Below, piece after piece: positions 12,880 through 24,370 of a stretch of DNA of 64,000 nucleotides. The first letter of the stretch is position 1; each line of letters begins with the position of its first letter. Made by a program: the position numbers and the translations under genes. This stretch comes from Sophora flavescens. Lineage: Eukaryota > Streptophyta > Magnoliopsida > Fabales > Fabaceae. The DNA lies in assembly GCA_030762895.1 (NCBI GenBank), contig JAUPTC010000145.1, forward strand, positions 1-64,000, in the 5' to 3' direction. The notes beneath the pieces were generated by a model. It searched no databases, was not told the origin of the DNA, and saw nothing but the letters and a program-made list of their open reading frames with translations.

Positions 12880-12940
12880 ATTCCATCATGTCATGTCCAC
12901 TGCATTCCCACAAATCTCACAAACAAGGTTAGTAGCACCT
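12880..12940 (-). pseudogene. CCHC zinc knuckle of gag
   Basis: The minus strand reads 'VCEICG' then 'GHDMMECP', so two Cys, a His and a final Cys of a C-x2-C..H..C knuckle are present, with one frame disturbance between them. Such knuckles bind the element's RNA in the nucleocapsid part of gag. Confidence 0.6.
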
Positions 12941-13079
12941 AATGCACTCCCATTAGCTCTTTCAAGCGATCAAAACGTTTATTAAGTGAGTCTATCTTTG
13001 ACATAATAAGATATGTGCTATTTACCTCAAACTTAAAAATCTTGTTCGGGTTATTACCTCTTCGAACCCCATTGGTGGT

Positions 13080-13800
13080 AGTTGGTGGCGACATTCTCAA
13101 TGATGTTGAATGCCTCAGGGAGAGGCCTATTCATAAATGCTCCACCGGCTGCGAATCTAGTGACACCTTTGAAGAGTAATCCAATCCGTTATGAAGGTGT
13201 GCACTATTAACCACCTCTCGAGTCAGTGATGTGGGCACGACTCAGCTGTCCCTTATAACGATCCCGAGCTTCCGATAATGATTCTCTCCGTCTTGGGAAG
13301 AAGCCGGTGATCCTGGGTTCTTATGTGAGCCGTCTTTGATGGAGGGAAGAATTTCTCCAAACGCCTGCTACGAGTTGGTCCCAAGTGGTCAAAGTGTTAG
13401 CGGGGATTTGCTTAAGCCGGGCTTTCGCCTTTCGGTGAGAGATAGAGGGAACAGTCTCAAGCACAGCATCGACAGAGGCTCCATTAATCTGATTGCGTCG
13501 GTGAACTCTAAGAATGTTCTATATGATCGGTCGGGTCCTCCGAAGGCAATCCTCAGAATTGATGTTGCCCAATCATGTTGATTAGCATAGGTGGTATGGT
13601 ATAGTTTTCCGCCTCAATCTGGCCTTACAATCCCCAGTTCGCAAGTCTGCGCATTTGAAAGTCGCGTAGTCCTTCAAAGGTTTTGTATCCGGTTGATTTG
13701 CATGAGTGGGGCAGGACTCAACCTTTCTCCCTCTCTTTGTAGTCTTCACGGCGTGGAAGGTCCTCTCGATCTCCGGATCAATCTCACTAAGGCTCCCAAG
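13080..13800 (-). pseudogene. Retrotransposon gag domain (Retrotrans_gag), decayed
   Basis: Going down the minus strand: 'EIDPEIERTF' (gag start, near 13780), 'LKDYAT' (near 13670), 'AIRLM' then 'LRLFPLSL' (near 13490-13450), 'TTWDQL' (near 13385), 'EARDRYKGQLSRA' (near 13270), 'LDYSSKV' (near 13180) and 'GGAFMNRPLPEAFNIIENV' (near 13140-13085). This is the ordered set of blocks of plant Athila-type gag, which forms the capsid particle. Several frame shifts break it, so it is a pseudogene. Confidence 0.75.
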
Positions 13801-13957
13801 ACTTAGGGATCTTTTCATATAACACACAGAGAGATGGATACCATAGAAGGAAAAGAATTTTTGATTTTTGATTTTTTTATATTTCAGAAATAAAATCAAA
13901 TAAAAGAAAAGGTCCATAAAAATCAATTTAAAAACTAATTGAAATTCGAAAGGCACG

Positions 13958-13982
13958 GTCCCGCAACTGCATCAAAAACTAA
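13958..13982 (-). other. Primer binding site (tRNA-Asp type), degenerate
   Basis: Immediately inside the 5' LTR the minus strand reads TTTTTGATGCAGTTGCGGGAC. The Athila consensus here is a tRNA-Asp-complementary site starting TGGCGCCGTTGCC, and the same bases with a few changes are visible. It fixes the 5' end of the element on the right. Confidence 0.6.
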
Positions 13983-15541
13983 TGTGTCTTGTGACACACG
14001 CAGCTGTCGTTCCGGCAAGTGTCTGGATTGCCATCAAGTAATAAAAGATATCGAACCCACAGAAGTGTGTTCCGAATCGCATCGATTTTAGAATCGATTA
14101 GATTTGGGGAGTTTTAAGAAGGATTTTATGTTTTGAGTGAAAAGGATTTTGAATTCAATTTAAATGATAGATGAGCGAAAACAGATGTTTTGGGGTTTTA
14201 GATCTAAGCGGATTCTAGGGATTTGGGTTACCTTTGAGGTTGTTTATGTTGCTAATCTGATTTACCTTTTTTGATTACCGAAATTGCCTTGAAGGCGAGT
14301 TTATCCTCCGATAGCTTAAGCTCCTCTCGGGTTACAAAGCCATGCCCAATTGACCGAGCCCTACTCTCGTGGTAGTCGATCCGATTGAACCCTTAGCCGT
14401 GACAACTTCGTTGCTCCTCGAGGGACGACTTCTAACTCTCGTGATTTCAGTCCCAAGTCCGACTTCTATTGGTCAAACACCTAAGTTCACCGCTAGGTTC
14501 CTCATATAATGTCTAAGTCATGCAAACAACCTAAGTTCACCGCTAGGTTCCTCTCCTCAGATCATCCACATCTCACAAACCGGTGGCGCCGGAATTTCAG
14601 TGAAACACCCTAGAAATCCTAAGTTCACCGCTAGGTTCCTCCTTAGGACGTCTACATCCACGCAAATAAGCGGTTACGAAATTTATGAGTGATTAACAAA
14701 CTAGAAATCGGATATAAAACAATAATGAAATCAACAACGATTTTTACATCAAATCAACAACATTTACAAAACTCAGGCAGAGCCCTAGTCCCTAGAAACT
14801 AAATCTACTACTCCGGGTTGCCATGGAGATGACAAGCTGGGTTGACAGCATAATAGAAATACAAAAATCAGAGAAAGAGAAGAGAAGAAGAGATCTATGC
14901 CCAGAGTCTAGTTGTTATGGATGTGATCCTCCTCCTCAATCATCATTGATTCGCTGGTCCATATTTATAGAAATTGGGAAGTTAGAGTCCCAAACCAACT
15001 CAAAATCTGATCTGGCTCCGATTTCTTGGAGTGTAATCGCATCACGGCCGTGATGGCCATCACGGCAGGAGTGCATCGCTTCTGTTCGGCTCTTTCGAAA
15101 ATGGTCTCTGCATGGCGAGAGTCAAGCTCGCGTCGCGAGCCCTGCATTCATGGCCGTGTTCGAATCACGATTGTGGCCAATGATGAGCTACGACTTGTGG
15201 TGTTTTGGGTCACGTAGTGATAGCCATCACGGCCGGGCAGCGTGAACATCGACTTCAGCCTTTGTTCTTTTTCGTTTGCTAGATCATGGCGTGATGGGCA
15301 TCACGGCTAGGCAATGATAGACTACGGTTGGCTCATTTTCTGCACTTTTAAAGCCCTATCTTCATCCAAACTCCATCATGGTTGATCTTGAGCATTTCAC
15401 CTTGATATCTACGCAAAACAACACACGAAAACCCTAGCCGTTCCAAAGGAAAATTAACCTAAAATCTAATTAAAAATGCACAAACTACATGAAAAATGCA
15501 TGCAAAATGATAGACAAGATGAGGTGAAATCACACTCATCA
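13983..15541 (-). repeat. Athila-type 5' LTR
   Basis: Second LTR of the 8237-15541 element. It ends CTCATCA at 15541 like its partner. Compared with the 3' LTR it has frequent 1-5 base indels, so the two are clearly diverged. It contains a perfect tcacggccgtga palindrome at 15042-15053 inside a larger catcacgg/ccgtgatg repeat field, matching the field at 9270-9460 in the other LTR. Confidence 0.8.
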
Positions 15542-17246
15542 GTCCAAGAAACCAACTAAAACACTAATTACTACCTAGATTGGACTATGTATGGTGGGTG
15601 ACAAGAGTGGTTCCATGAAGGTGATATGGTCATTCTCAACGGGACCTCCAATCTACCATTCATGTAAAGCTCTATCAAAAAAGATATTGGTAAAAGAGAA
15701 AATGTCCTGGCGACACGAATCGGTGGGTTCGTGGAATGTGGGGAAGAATGGCCATTGTACATTCATGACAAGCACTTTGATAAAAAGGTATTAGTTTTAA
15801 GATTGATATCAATATATTGTAATTGTTTCATCAATTCTTTTTCGAGATTTAAGGAATTTGGATGGTGGTTTAAGACATTCAGAATTAATTGTTGCTTGGA
15901 AATTAACCTTGTCTTTTTGAAGTCTCGACTCATTAATTGCTATTGCACCCTTATCTTTTTTAAGTCTCGACTCATTAATTCTATTGCACTACAAATAATT
16001 TAAATGTAAATTCAGTTACTATTTTTTTCAGAATGCTTTGATTCACTTCTGGAAATGAATGAATTGTATTTCTGATCTTGTAGCAAGTGAATTCTGAGTT
16101 GATAACTTTGGATGTGTGGCATTTAGGGTCCTCTCACCTTTGTGGGGACACTCTTGAGCCTGTATTTAGGGTTTTATTACCTAAGCATGGATTTTGGAGT
16201 TTGACTTTGGGGTAATCGCTTTAATTGTATGCGAACACACAAAATAGGTTTTTTTTTGGTTTGGGGGTGTTGCCAAATAGGAAGTGCAACACTCATGTTG
16301 CTGATTTTGAATAGTTTCATCAAAGGATATCCATACTACAACAAATAGAATCAATTGAATTCAGTTGGCTTTGAGGTGAGGGTCTTCTTTCTTCTTATTC
16401 TCCATAGTCCTCTTCCCTTAGTAAAAAGTAGATAAGAATAGGCGTATACCAAAAAGCTGTGTAACCCCAAAGCTCTGTTTTCTAGCCACTTCCCCTGATC
16501 TTTGTTCTTGTATTGCATGTGTGGCATTTGATTTGAATCTTCTACGGGTATGATTAAGTTTGATTATGATAAACTACCCAAAGCTTGTATACTTCAAAAT
16601 TTTCAGTCCTAATTTTTTTATGGTTAATAAACTAGCTAATATCAAGGAGGAGAGGTAAGGATTTGTATCATTGTAAACTTCCTTTTCTATGTATCACTTA
16701 TGTGTTGTTGCTGTATGTCTAATCTACATGAAAAGATGCCAAGCAATTTACCTTCTGCCTTTGATATTTATGCAATGTCCGTGAAAGATGATTTCTATGT
16801 AAGAGATGACGATTTGAACCAATTTCAAGCACATTTCCTTCCCATTATTTTTCCAAATTCTCAAGGACATCATTAATAAATCCTTGATTGGACATGGATG
16901 GAAAATTGGCAATACGTATTAGCACTTTTAGAGAATAACAACGACAAATATCTCATTTGAAGAATAGCTTTTAAGGACAAAAGGGAAGGTAAAGTAGTTA
17001 GGGACATTTGGAGCGGTTAGTTAGTTAGGGGGATAAGTTAGATAAATAAAGGGGCAATAAGGGTGGAAGGCATGCATTCGGAGAATTTTAATTTGTGAGA
17101 AAGGAGAAACCCTTTGTGAAGGGTAACCCTTAGAGGAGAATTCATTCTCCTATTTTGTTCCTAACTCGGCCATTCAATAATATTGTTCTTTCCATTTCTC
17201 TATTTTTCATCAATTTTACATTTTTCTGTTTATGAATCCTAACAAT
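15542..17246 (+). repeat. 1.85 kb tandem unit, copy C, right part
   Basis: Resumes copy C after the Athila-type insertion and runs through the same landmarks as copies A and B. It then continues about 140 bases further, through 'gagaaaccctttgtgaaggg' and 'ggagaattcattctcc' (two hairpins) to 'atcctaaca' at about 17246. A CTAACA end with a TGTTAG start would be a complete LTR of about 2 kb, but I see no partner internal domain. Confidence 0.5.
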
Positions 17247-17475
17247 CTTCAATGGATATAATCTTGTAGTGTGATTTGCATGATTCAAATGTGTTTTGGT
17301 TCAAATGGAAGTTTTGGACTATCTACGGCTCGGGGACATATAATACGACCAACGTACATTAGATTTGTGATGTTTTATATGCTTCATATTTCTTTCCCCC
17401 TCACGAGATAATAGAAATCTTTTTGTAGCTTAACAATTCCTGAATTCGGGAGCAATACTTGTTTATGATGGAAGT
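17247..17475 (+). pseudogene. Possible Ty1/copia pol fragment (protease/GAG-pre-integrase)
   Basis: At about 17316-17354 the + strand reads 'WTIYGSGTYNTTN', similar to the copia protease start 'W.lDSGAt.H.t', and about 15 bases later 'DVLYASYFF', similar to the 'dVLyVPhl' block of the GAG-pre-integrase region. Both are in the copia order but the expected Asp codon is replaced and there are stops. The match is short and I hold it loosely. Confidence 0.3.
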
Positions 17476-17870
17476 TGTTAGGAATATGGACCGGGCCCGA
17501 GTCCGTTAACCTCTCTTGGTTTATACGAAGGCCAAGAAGCAAAGCAACAATAATACCTGTAGTAGGAACCATAGAGTAAGGGTGTCACGGGGAAAGATGA
17601 AAGAGGGTCTGTTATAAGAGTCTCCATTATGTGCTGATTTTTAGGAAAGTTGTTAGGGGAATCCTTTATATGGGATGAGAAGGGAATAATTGTAACTAGG
17701 GAGTCTTGAGTGATACTCGGACTTGGAAGTTTGTCAGGCTCTTACTTTCTTGTACCTTTTCTTTATCTGTCACATAAATCCTATTTTACTTTTCTATAAA
17801 TCCATTATCACTAATAGTAATAGTGATACTAATACTAACTATACTAATTATCCATTGACCACTCATCCGG
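17476..17870 (+). repeat. Possible Ty1/copia LTR
   Basis: Begins TGTTAGGAATATGGACC, carries a TATA-like 'ctttatatggga' near 17670 and runs through 'ttgtaccttttctttatc' into an AT-rich end with 'ctaatactaac'. This is the general shape of a short plant copia LTR, and it lies next to a copia-like pol fragment. Its right boundary is uncertain and I found no second copy in the window. Confidence 0.35.
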
Positions 17871-19280
17871 AGGTTACATCTTTCTGAAGAGATTTATACC
17901 TTGCTCGACAAGGATTTGTTGTTCAAAGTTGAGGTGAAAAATGTAGTTAGCTCTTGATTTCCAAATTCTTACATAGTTAAGAGGCTATCAGATGATCCTA
18001 TCTTCATTCGAAATTCAAAGATTTAAAAACCGATTTCTGTAAGGTCTTTTGTCATTTCTATTTTTAACTTTAATATCTATATATTGATTATATATTTGAC
18101 AACTTGCCAAATTCGTTTGTTTTTTATCTTTCCAAAATCATGGTTTACAAATATTATTTTGTTTTGGTTTTCAAACTCAAACTTGCATTTGATGTTCCTG
18201 GGTGGAGGATCTCATGACCATACAATTCCTACCTTCAATGTTATGTGTTGTTGTTGTTGGAGTAGCCATAATTTTAAGCATCCTTTACCCATGAATTGAC
18301 TTACCAAGTAGAGATATAATTATATAAATATGATAACGAGAAGTTTGCGAGTTATTGTAAGTAATATGTTGTTTTATTTAAAAGTTATTCGTTTTATTAT
18401 TTTTAATGATTGTAAAAGTCCTAATTTCTATAATATTATGTAGGATGTGTTTGATACCCTTCGAGAAGAGGCTAATAGTTAGGGATTATTTGTGATGTGC
18501 TGCCTCTAACAACACCCTTTTATTGAAGGTGGCTATGCAGCTCATCGTTAGGGCATTCATGATGAGGGCAAAGTCATGATATTTTTAGCCTTTTCTCACC
18601 TCATTGTGATTAGGACAATTGCAAAAAGTTTAATAATTGCAAGCGCTAATGTTTGTGATATTATATTGGATGAATTTCATCGCTTTGAGAAGAGTCTAAT
18701 ATATAGTCGGGGCAATAACGATTTGTTGCCTCTTTAACAACGCCTTCTTCTTGAAGGCGAAGGCTCGAGGGAAGAACAAGAGGGGGTTATGTTTATGTAT
18801 CGGGAAGATGGGGATGGCTTTATGGCCTCATGAAACCCTTCCCTATCGTGGACTATCTAGAGGTCATCTAAAACCTTAAGCGAGAGCTAGTTGAGAAGGA
18901 CATTGAAATCGTGATGATTTTGATTGAGTTGACCCTAGGAGAGAGCTAGGATCGAGTAGTTTGGGTGAGTGGTTTGGGTGAGTGGCTAGGGTTTAGGTCG
19001 CCACGTGAAAACGATGAAGTTGATTATGAGGATGCTTCGGGGAGGATGTTGATGTTGAGGACGCTCGTGATGATTTTAGCTTTGTTACCATACATTTATT
19101 TTATTTAGTTGTCTTTTATGGATTTAGACAATGTATTATAATTCTGGATTATATATGCAATAACTATTCACTAATATTTTATTATTTAGTTTAATGATTA
19201 TTCTGTATTTTATTTAATTTTACTTTTTAAAATTTAAAAAAATATAATTTTATTTATGTTTTAAAAAGGAATATTCCATT
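17871..19280. other. Decayed repeat DNA, no gene recognised
   Basis: No coding region is supported. Two related segments, around 18460-18530 and 18680-18770, share 'gagaagag.ctaat' followed 40-50 bases later by 'tgcctctaacaac' and 'ttgaaggcg', which looks like a short diverged internal duplication. 18870-19075 has a codon-like texture, with gat/gag-rich words, as in transposon protein ends, but no motif I can name. Confidence 0.35.
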
Positions 19281-19512
19281 CGGAGACCAAATATGTGACC
19301 GCATCTTGATTGCTAAAACTAACTGAATTGGTGGCCACTAAATTTTTAAAAAAATTAGTTTTTGAAGTTGTCTCATAACATGTCTCTAGGACAAAAGACA
19401 GAGACCAGATTTAGTGAATGCATGATCGGTGGCTAAATTAGTTTGTGTTGGATTCAGATACGTCCACCTATCGGTTCCAAAACGGTTCCTAGTAAATTTA
19501 GCTATCGGTTTT
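19281..19512. repeat. Subterminal-type repeats 'ggtggctaaattag' (DNA transposon remnant)
   Basis: Repeated words of the form 'gg.ggctaaatt', 'ccagatttagtg' and 'agtaaatttagctatcgg' occur in both orientations. This style of repeat sits at the ends of plant class II elements, often CACTA. No terminal CACTA/TAGTG or target duplication was located, so the element type is open. Confidence 0.4.
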
Positions 19513-20736
19513 TTTTATTTTAGCAAAGAAATTTGCGGCCTCTAAAACTCTCCTTTTTTTTTGGAATGGAAGACAGAGAAGAAATGGATGAAGTGGAAAA
19601 GAGAGAAGGAACACGAGAAAAGTAAGTATACATGTGATTGTCGGCTCTATGAAGATGAGAATGAGAAATAAGAACTCATTCAAGTTGTTCCAACATGGTA
19701 AGTGTTTGAATGTCTTGGTCATTTTACATTTTAGTGAGGTGGACAATGTTTTGTCCCTTGATTAAACGAGGGACAAATTTAAAAGAATCACTTGTCGTCT
19801 TTTGATTATATTTTTGTCAAAAACTCAAGCCAATTTTAAAATGAAACAATGTACAAATATTTTGGTTGTATGTTGTATGGAATATGTATCTTATTCTTTA
19901 TAGGGTGAACTGTGTTATTAATGGTGTCGAATCCACCAAAGTCATAAAATTGAGCCAAAACCCTACTTGTAGAGAAACATGATCCAAAAATTCACCACTA
20001 AATAAGAGTGACAAATATAATTGAGGAAAATTAAACTAAGCATCCGATTATTAACAAAAATCAACCTAAAAGTCCAAATTCTATCAAGTTAGATGTCACA
20101 AGCCACAATCGGCATCCATGACCGACCGGAAAGGGACGTCGACCCCCTTCTAAAAGCTCGTCCCGATTAATACTTCCTCGTTAACAAATGTTTACAACTG
20201 AACCTTTCTTCATTTAAAGCATTAGTTTACAAAGAGCCTTTCAAGAAATTTCAATGTTTTACCAAAAATAAAACCAATAATGATTAATCATAGAACTATA
20301 TTAAATTAAATAAATGCATCATCAAAGATCGTGATATATCACTTCAACTCTACGACTAGGAGTTGGACAAATTGGGATGATCCAACAACTTCCACACCTG
20401 CATCTATGACACTAAAATGCACTCCAAAATAATTATGCAAGCCAACTACATACAAAATATTTACTTGTAATTAAACTCATTGTTAGAGGAATCAAAATTT
20501 TGAACTTCAATATCATTAATCCATATGTCATAGCATAATAATAAACCAACACTCTAATAATCATATTATCTTTAATCATGATAATATCCAATAATGTTTC
20601 TCAAAATAATATTAACATACACACTTTCATGTGTTTCACCAATGATGGAGCGATCAAAATTATCCGCAGTCGATGGTTTGGTCCATTTGACCCATTATAA
20701 AGGTGGGTTGGGCAGTATAAATTAAAGTCCTGAACT
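19513..20736. other. No gene recognised; possible old LTR fragment
   Basis: AT-rich sequence with no useful ORF. 19900-20240 on the minus strand has LTR-like texture ('cacaagccacaatcggcatc' region) but lacks a partner copy in the window. A perfect hairpin-like 'tgtcccttgattaaacgagggaca' class structure lies near 19752-19776. Confidence 0.3.
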
Positions 20737-21063
20737 AATGTTTTAAAAACCTGGATCGAAGAGGCATTTAATCAATCGGTTCAACCATGAACCAGGTCGG
20801 TTCGGCGGTTGGTCCAAGATTTTTGAAAACGTGATCTGTTGAACCGGATTGAACCACTTTGAACCGTCCGTTTGATGGGTTGAATCGTTTGAAATGAATT
20901 TTTCTTTACTTTTTTACTTTTTTTACCCAGTTTAGTAATTTAGTAATTTTTTTAATAATTTATTAATCACAAGGTTCAATCAAGGGTTGAACCGATTTAA
21001 CCAATTGAACCATGACCCGGATATCTTGTCGGTTCGATTTTCGGTTCGGTTTTTAAAACATTG
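20737..21063. mobile_element. MITE with 'tgttttaaaaacc' terminal inverted repeats
   Basis: The left end 'aatgttttaaaaacc' (20737-20751) is mirrored by 'ggtttttaaaacatt' (21048-21062). The inverted repeat continues inward through 'gatcgaa'/'ttcgatt' and 'ggttcaacc'-type words. Length is about 327 bases and there is no ORF. The word 'ctgaa' lies just outside both ends and may be part of an 8-bp target duplication, which would suggest a hAT-type family. Confidence 0.6.
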
Positions 21064-21115
21064 GTCTGAAGGTCCAGGCTGGCCCGACCCGATTCGAAAA
21101 ATCATCGACCCACCA
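21064..21115. other. Spacer between MITE and LTR chain
   Basis: Short unclassified sequence. The five bases before the LTR start at 21116 are 'cacca'. Confidence 0.3.
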
Positions 21116-21598
21116 TGTGACACCCTAAACTCGAGTCATCACATGGTTACCCGTTTGCGGAAATAAAACTTAATTTGCCGGTTGCTTTCGGAAAATAATG
21201 TTTTCTCAACGTTCATCTTTTCAAAATATGGTGATCAATTTTTTTTTTCCTTTTCTCCTCATAACCACAACAACGTAATCAAATCACACTTAAATACATA
21301 ATGTATATAAGTCCTCCAACTATCTTGCCTCTTATATTTTCTCACCTAAATCATAATCAACTTTATTCTCAAAACATAATACAACTTAACAGGACTTTTC
21401 GGTCAATTAACGGACACTACAACCAATAGGAGCAAGACAAAGATGTCTCGAACTAGACAACCTTCTTCTTCTTGTAGAGATCATACCCCTTGTACAACTC
21501 TCGATATGTTTGTAAGGCTAGGCGCCAATATATGGATTTACCACCATAACTAAATGCGCAACACAAAGAAGGCAAATACACATATACATGTATATAAC

Positions 21599-21701
21599 AA
21601 CGTACTCATTCATATTATATCACATCGTTTATCAATGGGTTTCACACCCAACGTACTCATTCATATTATATCACATCGTTTATCAATGGGTTTCACACCC
21701 C
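21599..21701. repeat. 51-base tandem duplication in LTR1
   Basis: The segment starting 'aacgtactcattcatatta' and ending 'gggtttcacaccc' occurs twice head to tail here and once in LTR2 (about 35449-35499). It was therefore probably gained by LTR1 after the two LTRs separated. Confidence 0.8.
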
Positions 21702-22345
21702 CAAACATCAACGATGGAAAACAATCCATCAACACTACAATACATCATCTAAACATTCATACCTAATCTCATGAGATATCTCCAACCTCGTGATGAGTTG
21801 ATCAGACTCGATTGCCACAGGCACACCGCCACAGGCACACCCATCGCCCTTTGTCCAACATCGTGGCACAGGTGATAACATCGTAGATGGGGGTCTCATT
21901 GTCAAACCCGGCACAATGAAGAACATCGTTGTACGATCTACCCTGACGCCGCAAGGTAATCCCTCGTTTGATCATGGCATGTCTGCCAAATGCATGCAAG
22001 AAAACATTTTGTTCTCAACACTTTTCTTTGTGCTTTATCTTTATTTGTCAAAGCTCTCAAAAGCTTACAACCCATCATCGTTTTAAACATCTAATGCTCT
22101 CATAAACATCATCGTTTTAAAACATGGAAGCTCTCAAAAGCTTAAGACTTAAAAACATCTTTACAACTTTTATTAACAACACAGGACCTCAAAGTCCGAG
22201 TGCTCAATCACGAAGCCCCTAGACCTTGCAATCAGTCTTAGGTTCGTGGTAATAGAAAACAACTTAAAACGTTTTAACTTCTTTAAATAGATACCCAGTT
22301 TACAACACAACGAACCTTGATACCCCGACGTCTCGGTTATTAAGT

Positions 22346-22432
22346 TCCATATCATCGTCTTACATCGTTTTTACATCGTTTTACATCGTTTTTACATCTT
22401 TTTACATCGTTTTACAACGTTTTTGTCTGTGA
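22346..22432. repeat. 'ttttacatcg' minisatellite in LTR1 (about 6 units)
   Basis: About six units of a 10-11 base repeat with core 'ttttacatcg', ending before 'tttttgtctgtgaaaaac'. The same position in LTR2 has about 13 units. Confidence 0.8.
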
Positions 22433-24360
22433 AAAACAAATCAAAAATAGGATAACGTCATAAAAATACTAGTACCCCGACATCTCGGTTACTAAGTTCT
22501 ATATCATCCTTTACGTCATTAAGTAAAACTCATTTACAGCAAATCCTTTCTACTTGAAATTCGTTGGTAAAACATCAAATCATAGAAAATCCACTTTTCC
22601 TTTGGAAACTCATTTTTCCAAAATAATGTCAAATCATCAAGAATTCTTTTTATGGAAACTTCAAGTCTTAAAAAAAAAATCAATTCAGATTAAACATCTT
22701 CTCAAAATACGTACTGCTATTTTCAAACTTTCACCGTAAATAATTTCGAAACTTGTCGTCGTTTATCATTTTCCAAGAAAATGTTTTTAAAGTCAAACTT
22801 TGACTTTGACTTTGCCTTTTATTTTGTTATTATTTTATTATTATATTTTTTATAAAGTATTTTCGAATATTAATTTCCTAAAATAACTTTTTATAATATT
22901 TCAGAATTTCTTGCGTAAAAATTAGAAGTACTAAAAAAATTTCACAGTTGAGGCTCTTACAGTGACTCATAAATTTCTTTTACGCTAATAAATCCTTAAA
23001 ATAATAATATTTCTCAAAAACTCATCATTTTCAAAATAATATTTTCCACCACTATTATTTTCACAGCTTATTAAATCTTTTATCCGATTAATCGGTTGTG
23101 CCGACCACTTGTCCAGGCCTCTCAAACAACATTCAACATTCAACATTCAACAACATCATCATAATTCTATAACCAGGTAGATCATGCATCATAGCAACAT
23201 AATATACTACTGCAGATAATTAAATAAATTAAAAGCGGATCAATCACCGATACGAGATAAACAACACATCGTAAACAACATAAACAATTAATCACAAACC
23301 ACATATAAATCATATAAGCCACACTAAAAGCAAATAGTTATCGAGAAAATCCCTCAGGTAAGCTCCCCTTACCTCTTGAATACTCAAACTAACGTTTTCA
23401 AAGAACCTCCCGATTTAATCCGGTTTCCTCTCGCCGCTTTAGGTCAAACCAACCAGGTCGATTCCTTCATAGCAATTGCAACCAAAATAAATCAAATCAA
23501 ACAACAACATACTTAGCTCATGAGGGTTAGGTTTCGGCCAAGGGCTGACTTTTAGGGTTCAAAATCCTTAAAATTTCTAATCATGATTAAGTCATAGATT
23601 AATGGTCCTTAATCAACCAAGATCATGGATTAGTGACTAAACAACTAAATTTTAAACTCAAAACTCCCTAACTCTCATATACTTAGATTCGACCTTGACA
23701 TGTTCACGGGGCTAGGGTTTTTAGTTTGATAAACCAACTTGGATTTATTAAGCATACATACTAATAGCTTGATTACTAAGGTCATTAATGAAAACTTTGA
23801 ACAAAACTCATCAAATCTCATTCACCTAGGGTTCGGCCTTTATGAAACAAATAGGTTAGAGTTTGATTTTTGATATTCTATATACTTACATACAAGAACT
23901 ATCAAGATACTAGAAGATTGAATCATGAATCAAGACATGAAAATGAAACAAAACCCATGAACATCACTATTCAATGGATTCGGTCTAGCCTGAAATCAAG
24001 GAAAGAAATTTTTCATCATCATATGCTTCTATATGATGAAAATAGAGATGATTATAAGATCATAGCAATTGGTTTCATGTCAAAAGGATTTTTCTAGAAT
24101 TAGATATGAATTTTCAAAGTTCTAGATCGAGAAACTTAAAAGTGATGAACATAGATGAAATAGACTTTGAATCATGAAACTTATTGAAGAACATAAAAAT
24201 GATTAGGGAAGAAGAATAGGATTCACCTCTTGAAGATCAAAAACAAGTGAAGATCCAAGGACTTGCTTCACAAAGTGATGCTAAAAGGCTTATGAACTTA
24301 GAACTTTTGAGTGGTTTTTTGTGCAAAGTGCAAAAATGTCAAATAATGAAGTGAAAGCAT

Positions 24361-24370
24361 CTTTATAAAG
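24361..24370 (-). promoter_or_regulatory. TATA-like box of LTR1
   Basis: The palindromic word ctttataaag is kept at the same place in LTR2 (38246-38255). On the minus strand it lies about 1.1 kb inside the LTR, a plausible U3/R core promoter. No other promoter evidence is available from sequence. Confidence 0.4.

Larger units (their letters stand above)
8237..15541 (-). mobile_element. Athila-lineage Ty3/gypsy LTR retrotransposon, gag-protease only
   Basis: Two long direct repeats (8237-9773 and 13983-15541) flank a 4.2 kb internal domain. Bases gtcga (8232-8236) and gtcca (15542-15546) are a probable 5-bp target duplication with one mismatch. On the minus strand the order is LTR, Asp-type primer site, gag with CCHC knuckle, aspartic protease, a short pol-tail-like segment, untranslated 3' region, purine tract, LTR. 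These signs fit the Athila group (soybean Calypso and pea Cyclops are known members). Reverse transcriptase, RNase H and integrase are absent and there is no space for them. All frames carry stops and shifts. Confidence 0.8.

Noticed and set aside
13336..13581. 81-codon ORF on the + strand
   Set aside because: It is the antisense shadow of the gag pseudogene, whose motif blocks read on the minus strand.
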